A DNA stretch of 64,000 nt, from positions 124,001 through 188,000 of the forward strand of contig NZ_LMRW01000027.1 in assembly GCF_001428255.1 (NCBI RefSeq). The letters are read 5' to 3'. The DNA comes from Agromyces sp. Soil535 (lineage in GTDB: Bacteria > Actinomycetota > Actinomycetes > Actinomycetales > Microbacteriaceae). The notes under the pieces were generated by a model. It did no database searches and was not told the origin of the DNA. It saw only the letters and a program-made list of their open reading frames with translations. Positions within the stretch are counted from its first letter, which is position 1. Every line of letters begins with the position of its first letter. Below, one piece after another: positions 16,808 through 24,670 of the stretch. The position numbers and the translations under genes are program-made.

Positions 16808-18163
16808 TCAGGCTCCCGCGACCGGTGTCACCGAGGCCGGCGGCTTCGCCGCGAGCATCCGCTCGAGGGCGAGGCGAGCCGGATCGGCCACGCTGTCGGG
16901 CACCGTGATGCGGTTCACGACGCGTCCGGCGACGAGTTCCTCGAGCACCCACGCGAGGTAGCCCGGGTGGATGCGGTACATCGTCGAGCAGGGGCACACC
17001 ACCGGGTCGAGGCAGAAGATCGTGTGTTGCGGATACTCCGCCGCGAGGCGCTGCACGAGGTTGATCTCGGTGCCGATCGCGAACGTCGAGCCGTCGGGCG
17101 CCGCCTGGATCGCCTTCACGATGAAGTCCGTCGAGCCGGCGGCATCCGCTGCGTCGACCACCGGCATCGGGCACTCGGGGTGCACGATGACCTGCACGCC
17201 GGGGTGCTCGGCACGAGCCTGCGCGATCTGGTCGACCGTGAAGCGCCGGTGCACCGAGCAGAAGCCGTGCCACAGGATGACGCGGGCGTCCTCGAGCTCC
17301 GACACGGTGCTGCCGCCGAGGGCCTTGCGCGGGTTCCACATCGGCATCTGCTCGACCGGAACGCCCATGGCCTTCGCGGTGTTGCGGCCGAGATGCTGGT
17401 CGGGGAAGAACAGCACGCGCTGCCCGCGCTCGAACGCCCACTCGAGCACCGTCCTCGCGTTCGACGAGGTGCAGACGATGCCGCCGTTGCGGCCGACGAA
17501 ACCCTTGAGCGCCGCCGACGAGTTCATGTAGGTCACGGGAATGACCGGCACGCGCCCGTCGGCGTCGACGGCGGTGAGATCGCCGTACACCTCGGCGAGC
17601 TGCTCCCAGCACTCCTCGACGCTGGACTCGTCGGCCATGTCGGCCATCGAGCAGCCGGCGGCGAGGTTCGGCAGGATCACGGCCTGGTCGGGCGTCGACA
17701 GCAGGTCGGCGGTCTCGGCCATGAAGTGCACGCCGCAGAACACGATGGCCTGGGCATCGGGCCGGCCCTTCGCGGCGTTCGCGAGCTGGAAGGAATCGCC
17801 CGTGAAGTCGGCGTGCTCGATGACCTCGTCGCGCTGGTAGAAGTGGCCGAGCACGACGACGCGGTCGCCGAGCGTCGCCTTCGCGGCGCGGATGCGATCG
17901 TGCAGCTCGGCGTCGCTCGCCTCGCGGTACTCCGCGGGCAGCGCACCCTGGCGGGGCGAGCCGGTGGGGATCACGTCGCCCATCGACGAGCCCGGGCCGT
18001 AGCCCGCAGGGCCGCGGTCGAACTCCCACGGGCCCTTCGCGAGCGCGGGCGAGCAGGTCGCCCCGGCTGTCGCGCCCTTCGTGATGAGCCGGATGGTGCG
18101 GTCGACGGATGCAGCGGCGCGCGTCGAGGTCACGTCGCGGGCCGGGGGAGGTGCGATGGTCAT
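16808..18163 (-). CDS. nadA: Quinolinate synthase
   Basis: This encodes 451 aa of the long actinobacterial type. It condenses iminoaspartate with dihydroxyacetone phosphate and needs a [4Fe-4S] cluster. Conserved pieces are VVVLGHFYQRDEVIEHADFTGDSF, FCGVHFMAETADLLS, MADMADESSVEECW, the cluster region WHGFCSVHRRF, VHPECPMPVV and the Cys-rich PVVCPCSTMYRIHPGYL. ATG 18163 (MTIAPPP) has AGAGGA about 8 nt upstream and overlaps the nrtR stop as ATGA. The N-terminal 60 residues before the core are variable and may not be structured. Confidence 0.94.
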   Translation of the reverse strand: MTIAPPPARDVTSTRAAASVDRTIRLITKGATAGATCSPALAKGPWEFDRGPAGYGPGSSMGDVIPTGSPRQGALPAEYREASDAELHDRIRAAKATLGDRVVVLGHFYQRDEVIEHADFTGDSFQLANAAKGRPDAQAIVFCGVHFMAETADLLSTPDQAVILPNLAAGCSMADMADESSVEECWEQLAEVYGDLTAVDADGRVPVIPVTYMNSSAALKGFVGRNGGIVCTSSNARTVLEWAFERGQRVLFFPDQHLGRNTAKAMGVPVEQMPMWNPRKALGGSTVSELEDARVILWHGFCSVHRRFTVDQIAQARAEHPGVQVIVHPECPMPVVDAADAAGSTDFIVKAIQAAPDGSTFAIGTEINLVQRLAAEYPQHTIFCLDPVVCPCSTMYRIHPGYLAWVLEELVAGRVVNRITVPDSVADPARLALERMLAAKPPASVTPVAGA

Positions 18164-18879
18164 GGGTTCGTCCTCTGCAGTGCGGTGGTGGCTGGTCGAT
18201 CGGATGCCGCGGGCCCGGCGCCGGTGTCGAAGCGGTAGAGCGCGGGTGGGCGGTGCGGAGTGCCCGCGAGGCGCTGGCCGGTGTCGACGAGGGTGCCGGA
18301 GGCCTCCATGGTGCGGCGGAAGTTGGCCGGGTCGAGGCGCCGGCGCAGCACGGCCTCGTGCACGCCGCGGAGCTCCGCAATGGTGAACGTCTCGCCGAGG
18401 AGGGCGTGCGCGATGCGGGAGTACTGGAGCTTGGTGCGCAGCCGCCAGAGCGCGTAGTCGATGATCTCGCGGTGGTCGAACGCGAGCTCGGGGAGTTCGT
18501 CCTCGTCGAACCAGCACACGTTCTCATCGGAGACGGCGCGCTCCACCTCGTCGGAGTGCACGAGCGCCCAGTACACGACCGAGACCACTCGCTCGTCGGG
18601 GGAGCGGTCGGGGGCGCCGAACGTATAGAGCTGCTCGAGGTAGCGCGGCGCGAGGCCCGTGGTCTCGGCGAGCGTGCGTGCCGCGGCCGCGTCGAGGCCC
18701 TCGTCGACGGGCAACCAGCCGCCGGGCAGCGCCCAGCGACCGGCACCGGGTTCTCGCAGCCGGCGCACGAGCGGGATGCGCAGGCTGGACGCGGCGGCGC
18801 CCTCGTCGGGGCTCAGCGCGAAGATGACGGTGGAGACGGCGAGCCGCGCCTGCGTGCGCTGCTCGTGCTGTTGCGACAT
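18160..18879 (-). CDS. nrtR: NrtR-type Nudix transcriptional regulator of NAD synthesis
   Basis: This encodes 239 aa. The N-terminal Nudix-like domain keeps GRWALPGGWLPVDEGLDAAAARTLAETTGL but has lost the catalytic RE-x2-EE glutamates, as expected for a ligand sensor. The C-terminal half (LQYSRIAHALLGETFTIAELRGVHEAVLRR) is the winged-helix DNA-binding domain of NrtR. The family represses NAD biosynthesis and senses ADP-ribose. It heads the nadABC operon, starts at an ATG with GGGGAGG 7 nt upstream, and has a palindrome GTCAAATTGAC in its promoter, so autoregulation is likely. Confidence 0.85.
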   Translation of the reverse strand: MSQQHEQRTQARLAVSTVIFALSPDEGAAASSLRIPLVRRLREPGAGRWALPGGWLPVDEGLDAAAARTLAETTGLAPRYLEQLYTFGAPDRSPDERVVSVVYWALVHSDEVERAVSDENVCWFDEDELPELAFDHREIIDYALWRLRTKLQYSRIAHALLGETFTIAELRGVHEAVLRRRLDPANFRRTMEASGTLVDTGQRLAGTPHRPPALYRFDTGAGPAASDRPATTALQRTNP

Positions 18880-18927
18880 CCGCTGCCTCCCCTCTTAGAG
18901 TCGGTCTGACTCGAAGTGCTGGGACGA

Positions 18928-18945
18928 GCTTACAGTCAAATTGAC
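18928..18945 (-). promoter_or_regulatory. nrtR-nadABC promoter with candidate NrtR operator
   Basis: On the minus strand the -10 box TAAGCT lies at 18933-18928, preceded by the 11-bp palindrome GTCAAATTGAC (18935-18945), which fills the promoter spacer. A repressor bound there would block RNA polymerase. Assignment to NrtR is inference from the neighbouring gene. A second inverted repeat (GAGTC, N5, GACTC, 18898-18912) sits in the leader. Confidence 0.5.
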
Positions 18946-19070
18946 ACGAACGCGAATTCCGTGACGTCCTCCGGGCGTGCGCTGAGGCGGAATACGTAGT
19001 GCCACGGATGTCGCGGCGTCCGATGAAAGCGAGCATCTGACCACCAGCTCACCCGAATCGAGGCATCATC

Positions 19071-19568
19071 ATGCGCAAGCTCTACTTCGCCGTCACCGTG
19101 CTGCTCACCGCGGCCGTCGTCCTGCAGTTGTACCTCGCCGCCGTCGGCGTGTTCTCGAACCCCGAGGACGAACTGTTCGCGTGGCACGGCATGAACGGCC
19201 GGGTCGTCCTGCCGATCCTCGCGCTGTTGACGATCGTCGTCGCCGCGCTCGCCCGCGCCGGCAAGCGCACGATCTGGCTCTCGGTGCTGCCGTTCGCCCT
19301 CCTGATCCTGCAGACGCTGATCTTCGTCGTCGGCGGCATGATCTTCGGGCTCGGCCCCGACGACCACGCGAACCCGCCACTCGGCGCGACGCTGTTCATC
19401 GCCCTTCACGGCGTGAACGGCGCGGCGATCCTGCTGACGAGCGGATGGCTCGCGGTGCGCGCCCGCCGGCTCGTGCGCGAGCCGGTGCCGAAGGGGACCA
19501 CCACCGCCGAAGCGGCCGCAGAGTCGGCCACCGAGCCGACCCCGGTCGACGCCGAGGTCGCGCGCTGA
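19071..19568 (+). CDS. DUF6220 family membrane protein
   Basis: This encodes 165 aa with four predicted membrane helices (about residues 5-27, 45-63, 68-92 and 107-129) and a short acidic cytoplasmic tail rich in Ala, Glu and Thr. The WHGMNGRVVLP and ALHGVNGAAILL segments each hold a His next to a membrane helix, suggesting a haem or metal role, but this is unproven. It is followed after 34 bp by the multicopper oxidase gene and is probably co-transcribed with it. Confidence 0.78.
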   Translation: MRKLYFAVTVLLTAAVVLQLYLAAVGVFSNPEDELFAWHGMNGRVVLPILALLTIVVAALARAGKRTIWLSVLPFALLILQTLIFVVGGMIFGLGPDDHANPPLGATLFIALHGVNGAAILLTSGWLAVRARRLVREPVPKGTTTAEAAAESATEPTPVDAEVAR

Positions 19569-19602
19569 CCGACCGGCCGACCAGTGAGCGAGGGGGGATC
19601 CG

Positions 19603-21549
19603 ATGACGACGGCGGCCCTCCTCGCCCTGTTCGCGCTCACGATCCTGCCTGCGGCGGCCTGCTGGCTCGTGGCGGGCTTCGTGGCGGCCGGCGCCGGCAG
19701 TGAGCCGGGTCGACGCGAGCGGTGGCTCGTCGTCGCGCTCGCCGCAGGCGGCTCGCTCGCGGTCGTCGCCGCCGGCGTGATCACGGCGCTCCTCGCCGGG
19801 CGTGGCTGGTGGTTCGTCGCCGAGAAGGTCGTGCTCGGGCTGCCGCTCGCCGCCGTCGGCGCGGTTGCGGGATCGATCGGCCTCGCGCGCTGGCTGCGAG
19901 GCGACCGCACGCCACGCGCACGGGTGCTGCTGCTCGCCGGCGGATTCGCCGTGGCCGCCGCCGCGGTCGCGTCCTGGCTCATCGGGTACCCGGTGCAGCC
20001 GGTCGCCGCACTCGTGCTCGTCGCGGCCGTGCTGCTCGCGACCGGCCTCACCTGGGCGATCCTCGCGTCGCGCGGCCGCCGCTCGGTCGTCGGGTTCGCG
20101 GGCCTCCTCGCGGTCCTCCTCGCCGGCGGCGTCGGGTGGTCGTGGCTCGCCGATACCGCCGCGCCGAGCCTCGAGGCGGCCGGGCACGAGCATGGGGATA
20201 TGGGCGGCACGTCCGCGCTCGCTGCCGCGCCGGCCGCGGCATCCGGTGTCCGCTCGGTCGAGGAGCTGCGGACGCCGGTGGATGCTGCAGGGCCGATGCG
20301 CTCGTTCGAGCTGACCGCCGCGCAACGCAGCGTGACGCTGTCGTCGGGCGCGAGCATCGACGTGTGGTCGTTCGGCGAGGCGCTGCCCGGACCGGAGCTG
20401 CGCGTCACCGAGGGCGACCTCGTCGAGGTGACCCTGCGCAACCGCGACGTCGACGCAGGCGTGACGCTGCATTGGCACGGCGTCGACGTGCCGAACGGCG
20501 AGGACGGCGTCGCCGGCGTCACGCAGGACGCGGTGCTCCCCGGCGACGAGTTCACCAGCCGCTTCGTGGCCGAGACCCCGGGCACGTACTGGTATCACAC
20601 GCACCAGGCCTCGTCGGAGGGCGTCCGCAGGGGTCTCTACGGCATGCTCGTCGTGGAGCCCGCGGCCGGCCAGGCGGAGGACGTCGATCTCGCGCTTCCC
20701 GTGCACACGATCGGCGGCGCGGTGCTCGTCGGCGCCGTCGACGGGCCGCAGGCGCTCGAGGTGCCGGCCGGCGGTGCGGTGCGGCTGCGCATCGCGAACA
20801 CCGACCGTGCGCCGTTGCGGGTGCTCCTCGCGGGCACGCCGTTCCGCGTCGCCGCGGTCGACGGCCGCGACGTCGCCGGCGGCGCCGAGGTCGAGGGGGA
20901 GGCGGTGCGCCTCGCCGCGGGAGCCCGAGCCGATCTCGTCTTCACGATGCCCGAGACGCCCGTGCGACTCTCGACCGACGCCTCGCGCGAATCGGTGCTC
21001 GAGCTCGCGCCGCTGGGGGCGGCATCCGCTCGCGACGCCGCGTGGCCCTCGGTGACGGATGCCCCGGAGCTCGACCTGCTCGCCTACGGCGACGCCGCGG
21101 CGCCCGACCTCGGTCCGTTCACCGTGGAGGCCGACCTCGTGCTCGACCGGATGCCGCGCTTCGTGGGCGGGGCGCCCGCGTACGCGTATACGGTGAACGG
21201 CCGGGTGTTCCCGCACATCGCGCCGATCGTGGTGCGCGAGGGCGACGTCGTGAGGATCACGATCGCGAACCGCGGCTTCGACGCGCACCCGATGCACGTG
21301 CACGGTCACCACGTGCTCGTGCTCTCACGAGACGGAGTCGGCGCCACCGGCGCGCCGCTCTGGCTCGACACCGTCGACGTGCGCCCGGGTGAGGTGTGGG
21401 AGGTCGCACTCGTCGCCGACAACCCCGGCATCTGGATGGACCACTGCCACGACCTCGAGCACGCCGCGCAGGGCATGATGATGAGCCTCGCGTACGAAGG
21501 CGTCACCACCCCGTTCGAGCACGACGCGCACGCCAACCGCCCGGAGTGA
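19603..21549 (+). CDS. Membrane-fused multicopper oxidase (laccase type)
   Basis: This encodes 648 aa. The first 190 residues contain about six membrane helices. An exposed laccase-like domain follows, with all four copper motifs visible: HWHGVD, YWYHTHQ, HPMHVHGHH and the C-terminal MDHCHDLEHAAQGMMM, which has the type 1 Cys and the His pairs. A His/Met-rich segment after the last helix (HEHGDMGG) could bind copper. Such enzymes oxidise phenols, metals or Cu(I) outside the cell. The membrane part resembles a cytochrome-b561-like or DUF domain but I cannot assign it. GTG/ATG choice is not in doubt: ATG 19603 follows GAGGGGGG-like sequence. Confidence 0.87.
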   Translation: MTTAALLALFALTILPAAACWLVAGFVAAGAGSEPGRRERWLVVALAAGGSLAVVAAGVITALLAGRGWWFVAEKVVLGLPLAAVGAVAGSIGLARWLRGDRTPRARVLLLAGGFAVAAAAVASWLIGYPVQPVAALVLVAAVLLATGLTWAILASRGRRSVVGFAGLLAVLLAGGVGWSWLADTAAPSLEAAGHEHGDMGGTSALAAAPAAASGVRSVEELRTPVDAAGPMRSFELTAAQRSVTLSSGASIDVWSFGEALPGPELRVTEGDLVEVTLRNRDVDAGVTLHWHGVDVPNGEDGVAGVTQDAVLPGDEFTSRFVAETPGTYWYHTHQASSEGVRRGLYGMLVVEPAAGQAEDVDLALPVHTIGGAVLVGAVDGPQALEVPAGGAVRLRIANTDRAPLRVLLAGTPFRVAAVDGRDVAGGAEVEGEAVRLAAGARADLVFTMPETPVRLSTDASRESVLELAPLGAASARDAAWPSVTDAPELDLLAYGDAAAPDLGPFTVEADLVLDRMPRFVGGAPAYAYTVNGRVFPHIAPIVVREGDVVRITIANRGFDAHPMHVHGHHVLVLSRDGVGATGAPLWLDTVDVRPGEVWEVALVADNPGIWMDHCHDLEHAAQGMMMSLAYEGVTTPFEHDAHANRPE

Positions 21550-21626
21550 CGCTGCCCCGCACGTGACGCTGCGCCTCCAGCATTGACACCGCAGCAAGAG
21601 ACCGAATCGGTGATCCGAAGCGGGGT

Positions 21627-22589
21627 CTACTGCTGGGCCGACGCCACCCGCCACCCACGCTGGTGCAGGCGGGCGGCGATCCGCTGCGTGGTCAGCTGCG
21701 AGCGGTGCCCCACCACATCGGGAACGTCGTCCGCGGTCACCCGGACCACGATCCATCCGATGTCCTGCAGTCGTTCGTATCGAGCGATGTCGCGGCGGAA
21801 CTGTTCGGGAGCGCGATGATGGTCGCCCTCGTACTCCATCGCGATGCGCTGATCGGGATACGCGAGATCGACAGATGGCTCGTAGGGTGCGAGCCGCGGG
21901 TCGCGAACCCGATAGCCGACCATTGGTTCGGGCAGCCCCGCCCGGACGATACGGAGACGGAGCAGCGTCTCCCTGCGTGACAGCGGTCCGGGACGAAGGA
22001 GGGGCAACGCATCGCGGAGGCGCCCGGCGCCCACGCCGCGATGATGGCGTGCCGTCCCCACCGTGAGAGTCGCAAGGGACGCGACCCGCGGGCCGCCTCC
22101 GAGCTTCTCGCGTCCGGTGATGAGGAAGTCGCCGGCCGCAACGAGGTCATCGACGCCGAGGAGGGTCGCGAGCTGGCACCACGTGGTCGCGGCGTCCGTC
22201 ACGCGGATGCCGCCGGCCACGAGCGTGCCGGTTCGCCTCGGGTCGAGCTGGTGTCCGATCACGTTGCGGACCCTCGGCTGCGGATCGCCGGCGAGGACGG
22301 AGACGTGCAGGCGCAGATCCGACTCGACATGCAGTGGGAGGGGCACACCGTTCAGGATCGCCGCGGTCGCATGGCTGAAGAACTGGGTCGGCGGCATCCG
22401 CGTCGCGTAGGCGGCGGCCAGACTCGCGACGGTCGCAGGGGCGTCGGCATCGAGTCGCGCGCCCCGGAACGGGATGCGGAGGTCGGATGCCTCGAGCCGG
22501 CGCCTGCTCACTCCGAGTTCCAACGCGTCGACGACCGCGAACGACTGGCGTGCGGCGATCGATTCGGGGAGCGGTTCGGGACGACGCAC
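21627..22589 (-). CDS. DUF559-like endonuclease-domain protein
   Basis: This encodes about 320 aa. The C-terminal third has the Vsr/PDDEXK-like arrangement SVDLAYPDQRIAMEYEGDHH followed by RRDIARYERLQDIGWIVVRVTADDV, typical of DUF559 proteins in actinobacteria. The N-terminal part is related to AbiEi-like winged-helix regions (TQFFSHATAAILNGVPLP). A role in DNA repair, mobile-element defence or a toxin-antitoxin pair has been proposed for relatives; no partner gene is next to it here. GTG 22589 is the best start, but the ribosome site is weak. Confidence 0.7.
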   Translation of the reverse strand: MRRPEPLPESIAARQSFAVVDALELGVSRRRLEASDLRIPFRGARLDADAPATVASLAAAYATRMPPTQFFSHATAAILNGVPLPLHVESDLRLHVSVLAGDPQPRVRNVIGHQLDPRRTGTLVAGGIRVTDAATTWCQLATLLGVDDLVAAGDFLITGREKLGGGPRVASLATLTVGTARHHRGVGAGRLRDALPLLRPGPLSRRETLLRLRIVRAGLPEPMVGYRVRDPRLAPYEPSVDLAYPDQRIAMEYEGDHHRAPEQFRRDIARYERLQDIGWIVVRVTADDVPDVVGHRSQLTTQRIAARLHQRGWRVASAQQ

Positions 22590-22752
22590 CCGCTCAGCGT
22601 GCCCTCCCAGCGGCCGCCGGGCCCGCGCTTGTCCACAGGCGGCGTGCCCGCACTCGACGTGCCTATTCACTCCGCAGAGAACCACGTTCTGGGGTGCCCA
22701 GAGCGTGGTGGACTACGGAGTCGATGGGCGCGCGACGCGCTGCGCTGCGCTG

Positions 22753-22758
22753 CTAGGA
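22753..22758 (+). promoter_or_regulatory. -10 box TAGGAT of the gcv operon
   Basis: TAGGAT fits the TANNNT consensus and would start transcription near 22765, about 28 nt before the first glycine aptamer. No clear -35 element is visible. Confidence 0.45.
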
Positions 22759-22792
22759 TCGGCGGTACAACCTCACACCGGGCCATCGACGC

Positions 22793-22972
22793 ATCGCGGG
22801 AGAGCCGGAGTCATCCGGCACCGAAGGAGCAAGCCTCCCCGCCAATCTCTCAGGTCACCACACCGCGATGACGAGGCCGCTCTGAAAAGCGGATCGGGCA
22901 TTCCCGCCACATCCCGCCGACGGTGAAAGCGCGAACAACGCGTGAAACTCTCAGGCCCATGACAGAGGGGGA
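22793..22972 (+). ncRNA. Tandem glycine riboswitch
   Basis: Two glycine aptamers are recognisable. The first is closed by the P1 stem ATCGCGG (22793-22799) with CCGCGAT (22863-22869) and contains GGGAGAG, ACCGAAGGAGCAA and CTCTCAGG. The second begins near 22875 and contains GCTCTGAAAAGC, CCGACGGTGAAA and CTCTCAGGCCCATGACAGAG. It lies in the leader of gcvT, where glycine binding is known to switch on the glycine cleavage genes. The short tail to the gcvT start (47 nt) suggests control of translation or of a weak terminator; I see no strong terminator. Confidence 0.9.
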
Positions 22973-23018
22973 GTTCCCAGCGGCATCCGCCGACCGCCCA
23001 CGCGACTCTGGAGAACTC

Positions 23019-24194
23019 GTGACCGACCCCGGCACCACCGAAACCGGCACCATCGAACGTCGGAGCCCCCTCGATGCGGTGCACCGCGCCGCGGGCGCCT
23101 CGTTCACCGACTTCGCCGGGTGGCAGATGCCCGTGAGGTACTCGAGCGACCTCGCCGAGCACCACGCCGTGCGCACGCATTCCGGCCTCTTCGATCTCTC
23201 GCACATGGGCGAGATCATCGTCGTCGGGCCCGAGGCCGCGCTCTCGCTCGACTACGCGCTCGCCGGCAAGCTCTCGGCGATCGCCGAGGGCCAGGCGAAG
23301 TACTCGCTCCTCCTCGACCGCGACGGCGGCGTCATCGACGACCTCGTCGTCTACCGCACGGGCGAGGACCGCTACATGGTCGTCGCCAATGCGGCGAACC
23401 GCGAGGTCGTCGCCAAGGAACTCCGCGACCGCACGTCGCCGTTCGAGACCGACGTGTTCGACGAGAGCGACGACATCGCGCTCATCGCCCTGCAGGGGCC
23501 CGATGCCCTCGAGGTGCTGCAGCAGGCCCCCGGATTCGGCATGCAGGGTCCCGGCAATGACGAGGAGGACTTCGTCACCGGCCTCGAGCGTCTCAAGTAC
23601 TACCGCGCGATCGCCGCGGAGTACGAGGGCGAGCCGGTGCTTGTGGCGCGCACCGGCTACACCGGCGAAGACGGCTTCGAGCTCTACGTCGCACCCGACC
23701 TCGCCCCGCGCCTGTGGGACGCCCTCCGCGAGACCGGCGGACCCCGCGTCGTGCCGTGCGGCCTCGCGAGCCGCGACACCCTCCGCCTCGAGGCGGGCAT
23801 GCCGCTCTACGGGCACGAGCTGAGTCGCGACATCCTGCCGGTGCAGGCCGGCCTCGGCCGCGTCGTCGCGCTCACCAAGGAGGGCGACTTCGTCGGCCGC
23901 GAGGCCGTCGAGCAGGGTCCTGCCGCAGATGCCCCGGTGCTGGTCGGCCTCGCTGCGGAGGGACGCCGCGCCGCGCGCGCCGACTACGAGGTGTACGACG
24001 GCGAGGGTGCTGATGCCGCGCGCGTCGGCGTCGTGACGAGCGGCGCCCTCTCGCCGACGCTCGGCCACCCCGTGGCGATGGCGCTCGTCGCCCCGGATGC
24101 CGCGGAGATCGGCCGCGGCCTCTTCGTCGACGTCCGTGGCACGCGCGTCGCGGCATCCGTCGTCCCGCTCCCGTTCTACAAGCGCCAAGCCTGA
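23019..24194 (+). CDS. gcvT: Aminomethyltransferase, glycine cleavage T protein
   Basis: This encodes 391 aa. It transfers the methylene group from aminomethyl-lipoyl GcvH to tetrahydrofolate and releases ammonia. Visible blocks are [80 protein letters not shown] and [13 protein letters not shown] 23019 has GGAG 5 nt upstream and excludes an upstream in-frame ATG inside the riboswitch tail. It is first of gcvT-gcvH-gcvP, followed by gcvH after 61 bp. Confidence 0.95.
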   Translation: MTDPGTTETGTIERRSPLDAVHRAAGASFTDFAGWQMPVRYSSDLAEHHAVRTHSGLFDLSHMGEIIVVGPEAALSLDYALAGKLSAIAEGQAKYSLLLDRDGGVIDDLVVYRTGEDRYMVVANAANREVVAKELRDRTSPFETDVFDESDDIALIALQGPDALEVLQQAPGFGMQGPGNDEEDFVTGLERLKYYRAIAAEYEGEPVLVARTGYTGEDGFELYVAPDLAPRLWDALRETGGPRVVPCGLASRDTLRLEAGMPLYGHELSRDILPVQAGLGRVVALTKEGDFVGREAVEQGPAADAPVLVGLAAEGRRAARADYEVYDGEGADAARVGVVTSGALSPTLGHPVAMALVAPDAAEIGRGLFVDVRGTRVAASVVPLPFYKRQA

Positions 24195-24255
24195 CCGCCG
24201 GCGCCCACCTACCGCACCCACCGCCCGCACGCACCGCCCATCGCGAGGAGAGACC

Positions 24256-24627
24256 ATGACCGACCAGACCGCCCTGCAGTACACCGAAGAGCACGAGTGG
24301 GTGCGCGTCGACGGCGACACCCTGACGATCGGCATCACCGACTACGCGGCCGAGAAGCTGGGCGACGTCGTGTACGTCGACCTGCCCGCGGTCGGCTCGA
24401 AGATCACCGCGGGCGCGGTCGTCGGCGAGATCGAGTCGACCAAGTCGGTCGGCGAGCTGTTCGCGCCCGTCGACGGCGAGGTCGTCGAGGCGAACCAGGC
24501 CGTCGTCGACTCGCCCGAGCTCGTGAACAGCGACCCGTTCGGCGAGGGCTGGCTCATCAAGGTCGCCGCCGCGGGCCTGCCGAAGCTCCTCAGCCACGAC
24601 GAGTACCGGGCGCTCACGGGCGAATAG
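24256..24627 (+). CDS. gcvH: Glycine cleavage system H protein
   Basis: This encodes 123 aa, the lipoyl carrier that shuttles the aminomethyl group between GcvP, GcvT and the L protein. The lipoylated lysine is K63 in [12 protein letters not shown]. The [32 protein letters not shown] block is standard. ATG 24256 follows GAGGAGA at good distance. The 61-bp gap before it contains no hairpin, so it is in the same transcript as gcvT. Confidence 0.96.
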   Translation: MTDQTALQYTEEHEWVRVDGDTLTIGITDYAAEKLGDVVYVDLPAVGSKITAGAVVGEIESTKSVGELFAPVDGEVVEANQAVVDSPELVNSDPFGEGWLIKVAAAGLPKLLSHDEYRALTGE

Positions 24628-24670
24628 CACCGCGCTCCGACCGCACCCGGACAGAACACGAAGGATCACC

